Below are positions 30,519 to 42,578 of a stretch of 64,000 nucleotides of DNA, piece by piece. Position numbers and translations under genes: made by a program. The notes under the pieces were generated by a model, which was given only the letters and a program-made list of their open reading frames with translations, searched no databases and was not told where the DNA came from. The DNA is from Craterostigma plantagineum. Its lineage: Eukaryota; Streptophyta; Magnoliopsida; Lamiales; Linderniaceae. The stretch spans positions 744,001 through 808,000 of the forward strand of contig JAPQWV010000123.1 in NCBI GenBank assembly GCA_027422505.1, given 5' to 3'. How positions within the stretch are numbered: position 1 is the first letter of the stretch; each line of letters starts with the position of its first letter.

Positions 30519-33500
30519 TCAGCCCCTGTAAAACAGCTCGGGGTAACGAATTCTCATTTCATCCTCCCGTTCCCATGTGGCTTCTTCCGTGGATTGGTTC
30601 CGCCACAGTACTTTCACTAAGGGTATATTCTTATTCCTAAGCTTCTTAGTCTCGTACATCAATATTTCCACCGGAGTCTCCTCGTAACTCAGATCCGGCT
30701 TCAATTGTTGATGTAGAGACTCGTTTCCTAGCACGTGGTTCGGGTCCGCTAGATATTTCCGCAGCGTCGAGACGTGGAACACCTCATGCACTTGCGCTAA
30801 TGACGCAGGCAGCTCCAATTGGTATGCTACCTCGCCTACCCTTTTCAGTATCCTGAAGGGTCCTATGTACCTAGGGCTTAACTTCCCTTTCTTTCCAAAT
30901 CTTTTCACACCCTTCATTGGCGATATTTTTACAAACACCATATCGCCTTCTTCAAATTCCAGCAGTCGACGTCTTCGGTCGGCATAGCTCTTCTGTCGAC
31001 TCTGTGCCGTTCGCATTCTTTCTCGTATGGTGGTAATAGCTTCCGTCATTTCTCGTACGATGTCGGGACCTAACATTGCCCGTTCGCCAACTTCGTCCCA
31101 ATGTACTGGGGATCTGCACCTACGCCCGTATAGCGCTTCGTACGGTGCCATCCCAATGGTGACGTGGTAGCTGTTGTTGTACGAGAACTCGATCAGTGGG
31201 AGGTACTTACTCCAATTTCCTTTGAAATCGAGTACGCATGCTCGCAGCATGTCCTCCAATGTCTGTATCGTCCGCTCGGATTGACCATCTGTCTGCGGAT
31301 GGTAGGCGGTACTAAAGGATAGCCTCGTTCCCATCGCCTTTTGCAAGCTCGTCCAGAATTTCGATAGAAATCTGGAGTCGCGATCCGACACTATCGATGA
31401 TGGAACGCCGTGCAGTCGCACTATCTCTTGGATATAGAGCTCCGCTTATCGTTCCATGGAGAACGTTGTACTTATTGGTAGGAAATGGGCCGACTTGGTT
31501 AGTCGATCGACGATTACCCAAATCGCATCATGCCCTTTCGCATTTCTAGGCAGTCCTACTACGAAGTCCATGGTAATGTTATCCCATTTCCATTCCGGAA
31601 TGGGTAACGGTTGCAGGGTTCCTGCCGGCCTTTGATGCTCGGCCTTGATCTGCTGGCACGTCAGGCACTGACTCACGAAGGTCGCGATGTCCTTTTTCAT
31701 GCCTGGCCACCAGTAGTTTTCCTTGAGGTTTCTGTACATCTTCGTCGCTCCTGGATGTACCGAGTACGCCGTAGCGTGTGCTTCCGTCATTATTAGCCGT
31801 CGTAGTTCGACGTCGTCTGGCACATACAACCGATTCTTGAAGTATAACCGTCCGTCTTCCCGTAACACGAGGTCTCCCGTCGGTTGTTCCGGCTGTGCCT
31901 CCTTAATCTTTGCATACAACTCGTCTGCTCCTTGCGCCGTCTTGATCTGTTCTAAAAGCGTCGGTTGCAAAGCTAGGGCCGCTAACTGCGCCTCAACTTC
32001 GCCTACCCTTACGACTTCTACTTCTAGCAGTTGCAATTCTGCACTGACTGCTTTTCGGCTTAAGGCATCGGCTACTATGTTCGCCTTGCCTGGGTGGTAG
32101 TTGATTACACAGTCGTAATCCTTAACTAACTCTAACCACCTCCTCTGCCTCATATTTAACTCCTTTTGCGTAAAGAAGTACTTAAGGCTCTTGTGGTCAG
32201 TGTATATCTCACACCGCTCTCCATAGAGGTAATGCCTCCAAATCTTGAGAGCAAAGACCACTGCCGCTAGTTCTAAGTCGTGCGTCGGGTAATTCTTCTC
32301 GTACTCTTTAGTTGACGAGAGGCGTATGCTACTACATTCCCGTTCTGCATTAGCACACACCCTAACCCGTTTTTAGACGCATCGCTATAAACGGTGAATC
32401 CTCCAGTTCCCGAAGGTATTATGAGAACTGGGGCCGTCGTAAGTCTTTCTTTCAACTCTTGGAAGCTCCATTCACATTCTACGGTCCACTGAAAAGGCGT
32501 ATTCTTCTTGGTCAGCCTCGTCAGTGTCGATGCTATCTTTGAGAAGTCCTTTATGAACTTCCTGTAGTATCCGGCCAGACCGAGGAAACTTCGTATTTCC
32601 GTCACGTTCGTCGGCCTGGGTCAATTGCTAATAGCTTCTATCTTCTTTGGGTCCACAGAAATCCCTTCTCCTGACACTATATGCCCCAAGAAGGCGACTT
32701 GGTCAAGCCAGAATTCGCACTTCTTGAACTTGGCGTATAGTTGCTTCTCCCGTAGTATTCCTAGAACTGTTTTCAGGTGTTCTTCGTGCTCCTCCTTCGT
32801 TTTCGAGTAGACTAGGATGTCATCAATGAAGACGATGACAAACCTATCTAAATATGGCTTGAACACCCGGTTCATTAAGTCCATAAACGCTGCGGGCGCA
32901 TTAGTTAGCCCGAATTGCATCACCAGAAATTCGTAGTGGCCATAACGGGTACTAAAGGTCGTCTTCGGGACATCTTCCTTCCGGATCCTTAGTTGGTGAT
33001 AGCACGATCTTAAGTCAATCTTAGAGAAGACCGTTGCACCTTGCAGTTGATCGAACAGATCGTCTATCCTAGGGAGTGGGTACTTGTTCTTTATCGTTAA
33101 CTTGTTTAACTCCCTGTAGTCTATGCACAATCTCATGGATCCGTCTTTCTTTTTCACGAATAGCACTGCGCTCCCCAAGGAGAGAAACTCGGTTGTATGA
33201 ACTCCTTCTGCATGAGTTCGTCGAGTTGATCCTTCAATTCCTTCATCTCCGTCGGTGCTAGCCGATATGGGGCCTTAGATACTGGTGCCGCCCCAGGTAC
33301 CAGATCTATAGCGAACTCTATTTCCCATTCGGGTGGTAGTCCCGGTAACTCCTCGGGAAATACGTCGGGAAAGTTCTTTACTATCGGCACTTCCTCGAAC
33401 TTCGGGGAAGCGTTCTCTTCCGCTTTGATAGCAAATACCAAATAGGCTTTGCATCCTGATCTGATCAGTCGTTGGGCTTTCAACGCTGATATCCTAGAGA

Positions 33501-33849
33501 TCATGGTCCCCTTGCTAGTTCCTACGAACCTAAGGGGTTCATTCCCGTTCGCATTAAGCGTGACTATCTTGCGGTGGCAGTCTATGACAGCTCCGTACTT
33601 CGATAGCCAATCCATTCCAAGGATCACCTCATAATCATTCATAGGGATAATTATGAGGTCTATGGGCAGTTTCTTGTCCCCGATTACTATTGGGCAATCC
33701 CGTAGAACTTGATTAGTTTGGGTGGGATTCCCGCTCGGAACTGTTACCCTAAATTCGCACTCAGCTTGGTGAGGCGTGACTCCTACTCTCGCGACATGCT
33801 TAGTAGACGCGAACGAATGGGTCGCTCCCGAGTCGATTAGAATATGCAT
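30519..33849 (-). pseudogene. Tekay-2 pol: protease, RT, RNase H, integrase, chromodomain
   Basis: From 33849: protease (ILIDSGATHSFAS), RT ([46 protein letters not shown]), RNase H ([35 protein letters not shown]), integrase zinc finger ([31 protein letters not shown]), core ([32 protein letters not shown]) and a C-terminal chromodomain ([30 protein letters not shown]). Lesions: frameshift near 33170, TGA at 32621-32623, frameshift near 32310, TAA at 31446-31448. The chromodomain is thought to guide such elements to heterochromatin. Confidence 0.95.
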
Positions 33850-34985
33850 GTGGGTGTTCCATAGGCGATGAGGGTACCTGTTACCACGGCCGGGTTGTTT
33901 TCTGCTTCCTCAGAGGTTATAGTGTAGACCCTGGCCGGTACCCTTGGAGGCTCTATCTGGTTCCTAGCTTGGTTTCCGGGTCCACCTTCCGGACATGCCC
34001 TTAGATAATGGCCTGTCTTGCCACACTTGTAGCAGACCGCATTCTGGGACTTGCAGACTCTCGGGTGTCTCCGTGCGCACTTCGGGCATACAGGTAGATC
34101 CAGCTGGGGTCTACCCTGGTTGGGTTTGAACTGTGGGGGTGGTCCAGGTCGATTCTGAGGCCCCTGTTTCCCTTCCTTGGCAACGAGTTGCCGCTTCGGA
34201 TTACTTCCGCTCCCCTGCGGCCCTTGTGCGAACTTGCGCTTAGCTTCTTGGGCGCGAGCTATTCTAGACTCGGCCTACTCCGCCACGAGCGCTCTCTCAG
34301 CCACTTGTGCATACGTGGCCCCTTGCACTCCCCCCATACTTACATCCCGATATAACTCGGGCTTCAGCCCTTCCATGAAACGCTCGATCTTGAGCGTGTC
34401 CGTGCTAACCATATGAGCAGCGAACCTTGAAAGCTGCTCAAACTTCCTGATGTACTCCGCCACTGTCATTGCTCCTTGGCGGAGGTTGATGAACTCACTC
34501 ATCCGCTGTGCTCTGACAGGGGCGGTGTAATACTTTCCCCTGAAGATCTCATTAAACCTATCCCAGCTCATCGTTAGGGGGTTTTCGACGGCTGAGACGG
34601 TTTCCCACCAGTGTCCGGCGCTCCCCCTTAGCAGGTAGGCAGCGCACATGACCTTTTCCGCCTCCGGGGTGCGGCTGTGCTGGAACATGTCCTCCAGCGT
34701 CCTCAGCCAATCCTCGGCGGATGTGGGGTCTACAGCATCCTCGAACAGTGGAGGATTTAGTTTCCTGAACCTCTCCCCGATCATCTCGATTCGTTCAGGT
34801 GGGGGAGGTAGATTGGCTGATTGCCCATCAGCATATTGCTGCTGGATCAGCTGCTGAATCTGGGCCGACTGTTGCCGGACCAGTTCAGTCAGCTGCAGGA
34901 TGGTAGCATCCCGACTGTCAGGGGGGTTATTAGTGTCCCTACCCTGATCAGATTCCCTGCTTCCTTCACCCCTAAGTCTAACCAT
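33850..34985 (-). pseudogene. Tekay-2 gag with zinc knuckle, premature TAG
   Basis: The start is the ATG at 34985 (MVRLRGEGSRESDQG). The retrotransposon gag domain covers about residues 55-215. An in-frame TAG near 34277, in VAERALVAE, interrupts it; Tekay-1 has a sense CAG at the same place. Beyond it the frame continues through KRQLVAKEGKQGPQ to a CCHC knuckle, CYKCGKTGHYLRACPEG, near 34000, and joins the protease without a stop. Gag and pol were therefore probably one long frame. Confidence 0.9.
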
Positions 34986-35128
34986 CTTCTCAACCTATCC
35001 TGATAATTCCTAAGGCCAATAAATCAGACCATACAATAAATTCACATAACATGGTACTTACAAGCAAGGCCGCTTCCGCGCTTTTGAGTGTGTGTGTGTA
35101 TGGACAGTCTGCAGGACCTGTGACCGAA

Positions 35129-35140
35129 GCTCTGATACCA
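35129..35140 (-). promoter_or_regulatory. Tekay-2 primer-binding site
   Basis: The minus strand reads TGGTATCAGAGC three bases after the 5' LTR end at 35144. Initiator tRNA-Met type. Confidence 0.92.
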
Positions 35141-35143
35141 CTC

Positions 35144-38118
35144 TGTCAGGACCCGTCGTCCCGCCCTCGTATTCCGTTCTAAATCTAAGTGTTAATGCTT
35201 TGTTATAGTGCGAGTACGTAAAAATGCGAATAAAATTTTTCATTTTAAACGTGCATGCGGAAGTCTTATATACATGTCAAAAGAATATTCGTAATTCGTT
35301 CTACAAATCATCGAAATCGTGTCTACACAAAATACAAGTGTGTGTGTGTGCAGCCAAAAGCTCCCTATACGCTCGGCCTTCACAGGTCGTCATCCATACA
35401 CACACTCCCACCTCAAAAGCGGTCGGATTGCGTCAAAAGATCGGCCTCGCATAAAAGTCTGATCACGTACCGTGATCGTCAGTACCTACAACACGTAACA
35501 TAAACAATGAGCCACCGAGGCTCAGTAAGCAGAAATTATGCATGAATGCACGTGTCCTAACGATCGACAATCCACGCCGTCGTTTTCTAACGCTCGTACT
35601 CTTTTTCCTCATTCTCGTACTCTTTTCTTACGCTCTTACTCTTTTTCTCATACTCTTATTTCATACGGGCCCTCGGCTTTCAATTTCCACTATGCACCCT
35701 ATCATAGAGATCTCAAGTGTGGAGGTTCTCACACTAGAAGGTCACCTTCCGGAATCTTCCCTTACTCAGTGTGGCCTCCACGCGGGTACTTCGCACTGGT
35801 AGCCAACACCGAAGCCACCAACCTCGGAGGTCACCCGAAGGCATCTTCCCTCCGGGTAGTGTTTTACACACTAGTAGGTCACCCGAGGGAATCTTCCCTT
35901 ACTCAGCGTGTGCCCCGGGCCGCATCCTCCAGGTTGTACTTCCCGCATACGAGGTATTCCCCCAGCCTCTTATTCAGGCCTTATAGTACGGGGTATTCCC
36001 TCAGCCTCTTATTCAGGCCTTATAGCTTCATTCGCTTTAAGGCTGCATAGGGGAAGCCGTGACTCTTCATTCGAGTCGACGCACACGCCAATATCCGCGA
36101 GTATACATCGCACACAGGCGATCTTATGCACGCTCATACTTCGCTCCTTACGTACTACTCATGTGTGCAGATGCTCATGCTATGCCCATGTACTTATGCA
36201 AATCATACCATCATGCATATAAATTTATCATGTCTTAACATACACGTTCCACATAAAATACACGAGCACGTAGTTCATATAGATGGACGCAAGCAAGTTA
36301 CGTGTTGTAGTTGAATTTCTACTTACTTGTCGTCCAAGCGAAATTAGTATTCTCCCCGTTTGCTCCTATCGTACGACCTTTTAAATAAAAAGGTTAGGAG
36401 GTTAGTACGTTGCTTCCTTAGCTAATTCGTCGAAGTAATTAAATTCCTTCTTATTGCTTGTTCGGACTTGTATAATTGGTATTCTCCCCGTTTGCTCCTA
36501 TCGTACGTTGCTTGTTCGCCCGACTCAATTAAATAAAATTGGTGTACTCTAAACCCTAGTTTCGATCGAAATTCACTTCCTTCAAGTTCCAATTTCACTT
36601 AATTGTCATGAACTAGTTCCGCCCGATTAATTTCATCCTCTAGTTGCTTTCGATCGAAAGTCACATTTGCTAGCCACTTTCGATCGAAACTCATTTAGAT
36701 CAATCCTAATTTCAATTTGGCATTTATCACGAATTGGTTTCGCTCGAAATGATACTAGTTTCGCCGAGTTTTCCTTCGATCGAAAACTTCTCAATTATCT
36801 AGTTTCGATCGATTGATTAGAGTTTCGCCGAATTCAATTTAATTTGAGGGTTTTCGATCGATTCCACTTTCGATCGACTTGAGTTTCGCCGTGTTCTTAC
36901 CTGTGCATGGCGTCATCACTTTCGCTCGAAACCATGCATGGCAGGGAGATCAACTTAAATCAATTGCATGGCTTGGATGGAGTTTCGCCGAGTTTTGCTT
37001 CGGTCGAAACTCATTTCATCGGCTATCTTCAATAAATTTTAGGGTTTCGCTCGAAGCTATGCATGGTGAAAGGGTTTATGTGATTCAATTGCATGAGTTG
37101 GGGTTGAGTTTTGCCGAGATTCATCTCGGTCGAAACTCCCCTTTCATTAGCTAATTTCGAGTGATTTTATGAATTGGGGCTTGAGTTTCGATCGATACTC
37201 ATGTGTTAGGATGAGTTTCGATCGAAACTCCTAATTTATTATCTTGCAAATCAATTTGATCGAAACCTAATTCAATTCAAGGGTCGCCCGAAACCCTAAA
37301 ATCAATTTCTTAGTTTCGATCGAAACTCAATTATTCATTTGGTCGAAACTACTTTCTTCCCAAATTCACCCCATCGAAACTTCTGCATTTCATCCCTTCT
37401 TGTCACCTAAATCGTGAGATTCCCTCTTACAACAGAATATTTAAGTTCTAAGTTGTCTATAGTATAGTTCCTAACACTGAATCATTCAATCGGGACCCTA
37501 TTACGAGCTTATACATTCCATTTAGGGTTTTTCGAAATCTTCCTCAACTACTTGCCATTAATGCCATTAATAATCTCCAACTACACCTAGGGTACGAATT
37601 TAAAAGCTTTAAGGGAGATATTTCGCTTACCAACTTCGAATCCCTAGCTAGTTGGAGTGCTCTTGGTTCGATTTGGCTCTCGGCTCCCTCTTCTTTTCTC
37701 CTTGCTCTTTCGTTAGTTCTTAGGTGGAGTTTTGGGTTTTGGAATTTTTAGCTAGATATTTCCCTTGGCTTATGTTGGGTATGGCATGGGTCTTCCCTAG
37801 TTTTAGGGATATTTGTCCCCCATTTGGGCTTTTCTCATAAATTGGACCCATTTAAGTCCCTTAGCCAAAATAAAATCCCTAGTCCAACTTTAGTTAATTC
37901 CTTCCTTACTATTTCGGAAATTCCTCCTTCAAAATTTTTAGGGTCATCACAATTTCACGACATTAGCACTTAATTGCACATAGTTCTCAAAATTCTCACG
38001 AGCGTAAAATTCATGAAAATCACATACGCATAAGTCATATACGAAATCGACCTAAAATCACATAAGTATACACGTAATTTTATTGGCCGACCTAACTTGT
38101 GGGGACCGGGGTCCTACA
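35144..38118 (-). repeat. Tekay-2 5' LTR (2975 bp)
   Basis: TG...CA ends, primer-binding site on the inner side and TSD on the outer. It holds two 38-39 bp repeats (35952-36025) and the full TTTCGATCGAAA-rich block (36540-37370). On the minus strand a TATA-like GTATATAA lies near 35266-35273. It differs from the 3' LTR by several indels, so the insertion is not very young. Confidence 0.92.
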
Positions 38119-38170
38119 TGGCCTCAGCCTGCCCATTCGCTTGTGATGTCCCTTCGCTACAAACCTCTGG
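38119..38170 (-). pseudogene. Tat integrase fragment right of Tekay-2
   Basis: The minus strand reads through RFVA and then QANGQAEAT, the part of the integrase core before ATNRTIL. It joins the fragment ending at 27856 once Tekay-2 and one copy of TGGCC are removed. It shows where and in what frame Tekay-2 landed. Confidence 0.8.
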
Positions 38171-38214
38171 GTGATCTTCGGGAATTTATACAGCGGTAGA
38201 TTAATTTTGACAAA

Positions 38215-38870
38215 GTTTTGAGGCGTCCGTGGAGTTCTCTTTTGCAAAAGACATAAAGGGGACGTAAAACAGAAAGACACGGGGATGTATGTGGTTCGAA
38301 TCCTTATGGATTCTACGTCCACGGGGCTCTACAGAACTTCCTTTCACTATGTTCGAACGATTTACACACTCAGATATCCTCACTCTCCCTTGACAATACT
38401 AGAATCTTAAAAGAGACCGTTCTTCTGTTAAAAGAGAGAAAATATGTAGTCTTTTTCATATATGGAATGATGATGGGGAAGAAATGACTAAGTTGTCTTT
38501 ATATAGGAGTTCCCTGTCGCCTCTTCTGTGCTATATCCCAGGATTTAAGGGACTGACAGCTGCGGTACGATGAACAGTAGAAAGTGCTGATTGAATGACA
38601 GCCTACGTCAGTCACAGGTTTTGGGGTAGTGGCCCTGCCATACCACAAGTTGACACGCGTCCTAGCAGTCTCTTATTTCTTTCTTGTCTTTTCCCGCACA
38701 GTTCTCAGAAGAAGCTTCTTTTTTCCCAGCGGTTATCTCATCTCCCGTGGTCCCTGCAAGTTCTCTTTTTTCCTTTCTTATTATTTTTGATTGAAAATTG
38801 GTCCCGCACCTTGTGGGCTTTACTGGACCTTTTATTTTATTTTCGGCCCATCTACTTTTGGCCCGTATCA
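38215..38870 (-). repeat. Probable 5' LTR of the Tat element
   Basis: Non-coding. On the minus strand it starts TGATACGGGCC (from 38870) and has a TATA-like CTATATAAAG near 38500, with T/C-rich sequence after it. Its position directly upstream of the internally deleted integrase fits an LTR. The second LTR is absent, so the borders are uncertain. Confidence 0.5.
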
Positions 38871-39455
38871 GTGGCGATTACGGTTCTGAGCACAGCTACT
38901 ATATATAAGTAGTGTTGAGTCCAACGCCAACCCAACCCATGTGCGTGCACCTCGTTGTTAATTAAATTTATCTCGTTATTAATATATATAAATTATATTA
39001 TCACATTAGAATGGTATGCTATGCTATGCAAGATCCAGTTGGCTGTTAGGTGGAAGTAAATTACGATGGAAACGTCTCTTTTTTCTAAGTGCAAATTACG
39101 AATTAGGCCACAATACATATTTTGAATTAGAGATAAGGACTCATGTAAGTTTCATTTACAGATAAGGACCCAATTTAAGTTTCATCTAGAGAAAAGGACA
39201 CATGAAGTGTTACCACAAACCCATAAAGTGGTACCACAGACGCATGAAGTGTTACCACAGACCCATGAAGTTTTATCACAGACCCATGAAGTGGTATTGG
39301 GGAACCATGTAGTGTTTCTGAAAAAACTGGGTCCTTAAAACTACGAATTTTCTGACAGGGATCTGAACTCCAATTAAAACTTAAATGGGGGCAAAGTAAA
39401 TGCGCCCTTTTTCTAACATAATAACTCACCGTCGCCTAGACTTTTCATCGACTAT
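38871..39455. other. Unassigned A/T-rich sequence
   Basis: No gene is supported. It contains the 21-bp minisatellite listed separately. Confidence 0.4.
39199..39324 (+). repeat. 21-bp minisatellite, six copies
   Basis: Six tandem variants of ACCCATGAAGTGTTACCACA with one further base per unit. The neighbouring sequence repeats AAGGAC...AAGTTTCAT. The apparent minus-strand frame across it is a product of the repeat. Confidence 0.85.
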
Positions 39456-39921
39456 TGTGACGCCCGGGGCCGACGAGGGCGGGGAGTGATCGCCGGTGCC
39501 AGAGAGGTGCACGGACAAGGAGCGGCTCTTGGCAGGCTTCTAGACGAAGGGGTACATGAACGAACCGATCCGACACCCGAATGAGAGGGGATCCTAAGAC
39601 TGACAATGTGTAGGCATGTCAGGCTAAGAATCGTATAAGAGAATTGATAATACTACTAATATCATCAAGGTCGACCTACCTTTTCGGGAGTCCATCCGAA
39701 AGAGCTCCAAAGTTAAGCGTGCTTAACTTGAAGTAATCTCGGGATGGGTGACCCCCTGGGAAGTTTGCCCAGGGTGCGTGTGAGCGAAGACGAAGCACAC
39801 TGAAAGGTTAAATGGTGATACAGTGGGGCCAAACTATCAGTCGGAGTGTGGTGGGCCCAACCCCACATGTCCTGATAGGGACCGATGCTACAGTGACACC
39901 CGGTATGGGACGGGATGTACA
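39456..39921 (+). mobile_element. Solo LTR of the 5S-bearing family, TSD ACTAT
   Basis: TGTGACGCCCGGGGCC...GGGATGTACA, 466 bp, flanked by ACTAT on both sides (39451-39455 and 39922-39926). It matches the LTR at 7963-8420 along its length. A solo LTR with an intact TSD is the usual product of recombination between the two LTRs of an inserted element. It proves that this sequence by itself has functional element ends. Confidence 0.93.
39692..39779 (+). ncRNA. 5S rRNA-like segment in the solo LTR
   Basis: Better preserved than the copy at 8196. It has CCATCCGAAAGAGCTCC, then AGTTAAGCGTGCTT (39711-39724, A-box), GGGATGGGTGAC (39741-39752, intermediate element) and CCTGGGAAGT (39755-39764, C-box). 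In plant 5S rRNA, from memory, the same three blocks occur in this order at near-identical spacing. The first third of 5S is only weakly recognisable. It may act as an internal pol III promoter; no clear T-run terminator follows closely. Confidence 0.78.
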
Positions 39922-39926
39922 ACTAT

Positions 39927-41152
39927 ATATCTTTAGAAAAGCGACAACTAAGATTTGATGCTTATTACCTACAGGCAGGCTACAGTAAAACCTCGATTCT
40001 CGTATCTTTTGTCACATGACATACGTTGAATTTAGTCAACATAGTCAGTGATCATGTTACCATAATTCAATCTTTGTTGTCTTCGTCACGTGACAATGTC
40101 CCCAACAGGCAGTAGCGAGTAACTTGGTTGCTTTGGGAGGAGCTTCTCTTGAATTGTCGATTTCGCTTTGAAATAAAGGTATTAGTAGTTACGAGATCCG
40201 GTATTCCACTTGGTGTTCCACTAGTTATTTCAATTTAGGAAAAATGGTTACATCTGCCCTACCAAGTGTATAAACACCCATAAATATTATTATATATATT
40301 ACTATACAAAGCGTTTAAACTCAAAAAGAAACATACAATTTTGATTATTTTTTGAGAGAAAATATATAATATTGATTTGAAATACCTAGCGGAATACCTA
40401 ATGGAAATGGACTGTTAAAGCCCGTCAAAACCCGTATTGCGCTGTGCGGGGCCAGGTATGCCGGCTAATTGGTGGGCCTGGAAAATAAAGACCCGCCCCA
40501 CCGGGCAGCTGACCTTGCACTCCCAAGGATATCGTTGATTTAAAAAAATATATATTTTTAAATATTAACTTTTTGATATATTATTTTAAAATTAATAGAT
40601 TTAATGATAATTGACAATGATATCGTTGAGTTATTTCTAAAAAAAGTTTTATTAAAATATTGATTTTGTTATGTATGTTTTTAAATTAATACCATTTAAT
40701 AGTCATAACGGAATTAATTGCGAAAGGTCCGTTTAATATTTACAAATATCGATATGCATTCAAAAATTTAACCATTACCCATCAAGGCATAGAATTCCAT
40801 TCCAATTGGGTAAGTCGGATATTGGCTTCGGCTACTCAATTTGAATTTAATAAGGGATAACAAAAAATACAATACACCACGGGCACATAAACAATAAATG
40901 AAAATGATAGTATAAGCGAAACCAAAGGAAAAAAGAAGAATAGATGATGAAGCCAATCGGGGAACTATGCTTCTTAATGGCCAATACTCAGTCGTTCTCT
41001 GTCTCAGATTCACAAAGAATAATACTCATACCATACATACTCCTCAACTCTGTGACAATTAGAAATGAATGTCAATCAATGCATTGTCTACTCATACCAT
41101 CTTCAAATGCTCTCTTACCCTCCACACTATATAGGGGACCAAAGGACTTGTG
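39927..41152. other. A/T-rich intergenic sequence 3' of the TOG gene
   Basis: No coding sequence or element end was recognised. Part of it is presumably the 3' UTR of the minus-strand gene ending at 41153. Around 40530-40680 two loosely similar copies of a TATCGTTGA...AAATATT segment occur. Confidence 0.4.
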
Positions 41153-42578
41153 TTATGATCCTCGACTGACACCATCCCGAGCAGTAGAGGTGACACGGAG
41201 AGCAGCTTGAGCGCTCAAATGCGCAAGCTTTGACTCACAAAAGTCTTCCCAAGAACACGACGAGATAGAATGATCATCGTCTGCATCAGTTTGTTTGTTG
41301 GCTTTCTCGTAAAGGGACTTTAACTCAATTAGCAACGCACGAGCTGCATCTCTAGACTCTGGAAGCTGGTCACTCAGTTGGGAGGCTCCTATTCCCATCA
41401 GTTTTTCAATGCCAAATGCTTCCACTCCTTCAACTCCCTACACAAGTTTTCAAGTTGTTAAGGTCTGATTTCTGAGAATATGTTGAATGATGATCAGAGC
41501 ATCACGAAAAATACTGTTCGAGACCGAGGGATATAGTTAGGAGTGGCTCTTACCAGCCGCAACACACTTCGAGAAATGCACATAGAAGCCTTTGCCCTTA
41601 TGCGGGGGTTCTTATTCTTGACATAAGGGATCAATTTAGGCAATAGAAGGACCGGAGAAACCTCGCTAGTTAAAGTGATTAATGACCTTTCTGCAGCTTC
41701 GCAGACAAACTTCTTGTCTTGTGAAGCCTTGAGAAGAAGCTGGACAAGCTGAAAAAGAAACAATGTGAAAATCGAAGCACGGATAATAGTCGAACAAGTA
41801 TGTCTGAAGGAGGAGAAAGTTGAAAAGGGAAGTTAAAGATAGAAAAAATTTACCAACGGATCCAGTGACTCAATGATACCATCCTTGTATGCTTTAAAAA
41901 TGTCGGCAGAAGTCATAATTGCAGTTTTGCACACAGCGCTTCTCGGATTCTTTATGGATTTCACTACCAGCGTAATCACATTGTTCCTGCTCGTTGGGTT
42001 AGAAAAAGACATGAGAAGGCAACAACTATTACCACATGGAGAGAATATTATTCCATCTCAGAATCAATACTAGGAAACAAATCCACAAAGAGACACCCCA
42101 CTCCATATCAAACACTTACAGCATGGAGATCATGGATTCCTTGTGAAAGATAGACAATCTGCGTACATGATTGAGTGCATCACACACTAAAACCCAGTCT
42201 TTAGACTCTAGACCTGCTAAGAGTTTCTGCAAAACCAGAATCGAGGGATGTGACACACGTGTCAAATAAATAATTCACGTACTCAACACACATGAAAAGG
42301 AAACAATAACGAACCTGAACACAAGTCTCAACATTTTCTACATCATTCAAGTCTTCCGAATCGGTGTATTCAATTTCTGAGTTGGTCGAGTCTTCTGGGG
42401 GTACTGCTTCTTTTACAGGATCGCCAACCAATGTAATCTCTGTTTCATTTTTCTTGTCAGCATTTCTATCCATGCTTTCAACCTTGGAGTTCGCATGTTG
42501 TCCATTATTCGTGCTTCTGTTCATTCTCTCACAGTCAAGAGTTTTAGTCACATCTTGAACAGCAGCAATCTCAGACAT
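41153..42578 (-). CDS. TOG/HEAT-repeat (ARM superfamily) protein, 327 aa, five coding exons
   Basis: Exons, all with GT-AG borders and matching phases: 42578-42315, 42226-42120, 41986-41854, 41748-41554 and 41437-41153 (984 bp with stop). The N-terminus (about 90 aa) is polar and acidic. Residues from about 90 form HEAT/TOG helices (GLESKDWVLVCDALNHVRRL; SIKNPRSAVCKTAIMTSADI; LLLKASQDKKFVCEAAERSL; LIPYVKNKNPRIRAKASMCI). The C-terminus is Ser-rich. TOG-type helices bind tubulin in microtubule regulators such as CLASP and TOGARAM/crescerin. Plants have small single-domain relatives annotated as ARM-repeat proteins. Splice sites and frame are intact, so this is the one probable functional host gene. 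An acceptor-like TTTGTAG just upstream suggests an intron in the 5' UTR. Confidence 0.87.

Larger units (their letters stand above)
27857..38118 (-). mobile_element. Tekay-2: complete chromovirus with two LTRs, TSD TGGCC
   Basis: A 10,262-bp insertion with TGTCAGGACC and GGGTCCTACA ends, flanked by TGGCC at 27852-27856 and 38119-38123. On the minus strand: 5' LTR (38118-35144), primer-binding site, gag, protease, RT, RNase H, integrase with chromodomain, polypurine tract and 3' LTR (30484-27857). The chromodomain and pol motifs place it in the Tekay/Del clade. At least two frameshifts and three in-frame stops make it non-autonomous. It sits inside the Tat integrase. Confidence 0.95.
25431..38870 (-). 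mobile_element. Tat-lineage gypsy relic, split by Tekay-2
   Basis: Minus-strand integrase sequence on both sides of Tekay-2 joins in frame (QANGQAEATNRTIL) once Tekay-2 and one TSD copy are removed. WEGPYRVVKELGGGAYELED and PRPWNISNLKKFY are characteristic of the Tat integrase C-terminus. Downstream of pol come tandem repeats and an ORF on the opposite strand, both known features of Tat elements. Gag, protease, RT and most of integrase are deleted. The probable 5' LTR is at about 38215-38870. The left border with MULE-0 near 25430 is approximate and no 3' LTR was found. Confidence 0.75.

Noticed and set aside
39199..39324. CRISPR-like array
   Set aside because: Head-to-tail 21-bp units without spacers, in a plant genome; a minisatellite. 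The same holds for the other short tandem arrays.
40434..40520. Possible gene in GC-richer sequence 3' of the TOG gene
   Set aside because: No open frame of useful length and no recognisable motif.
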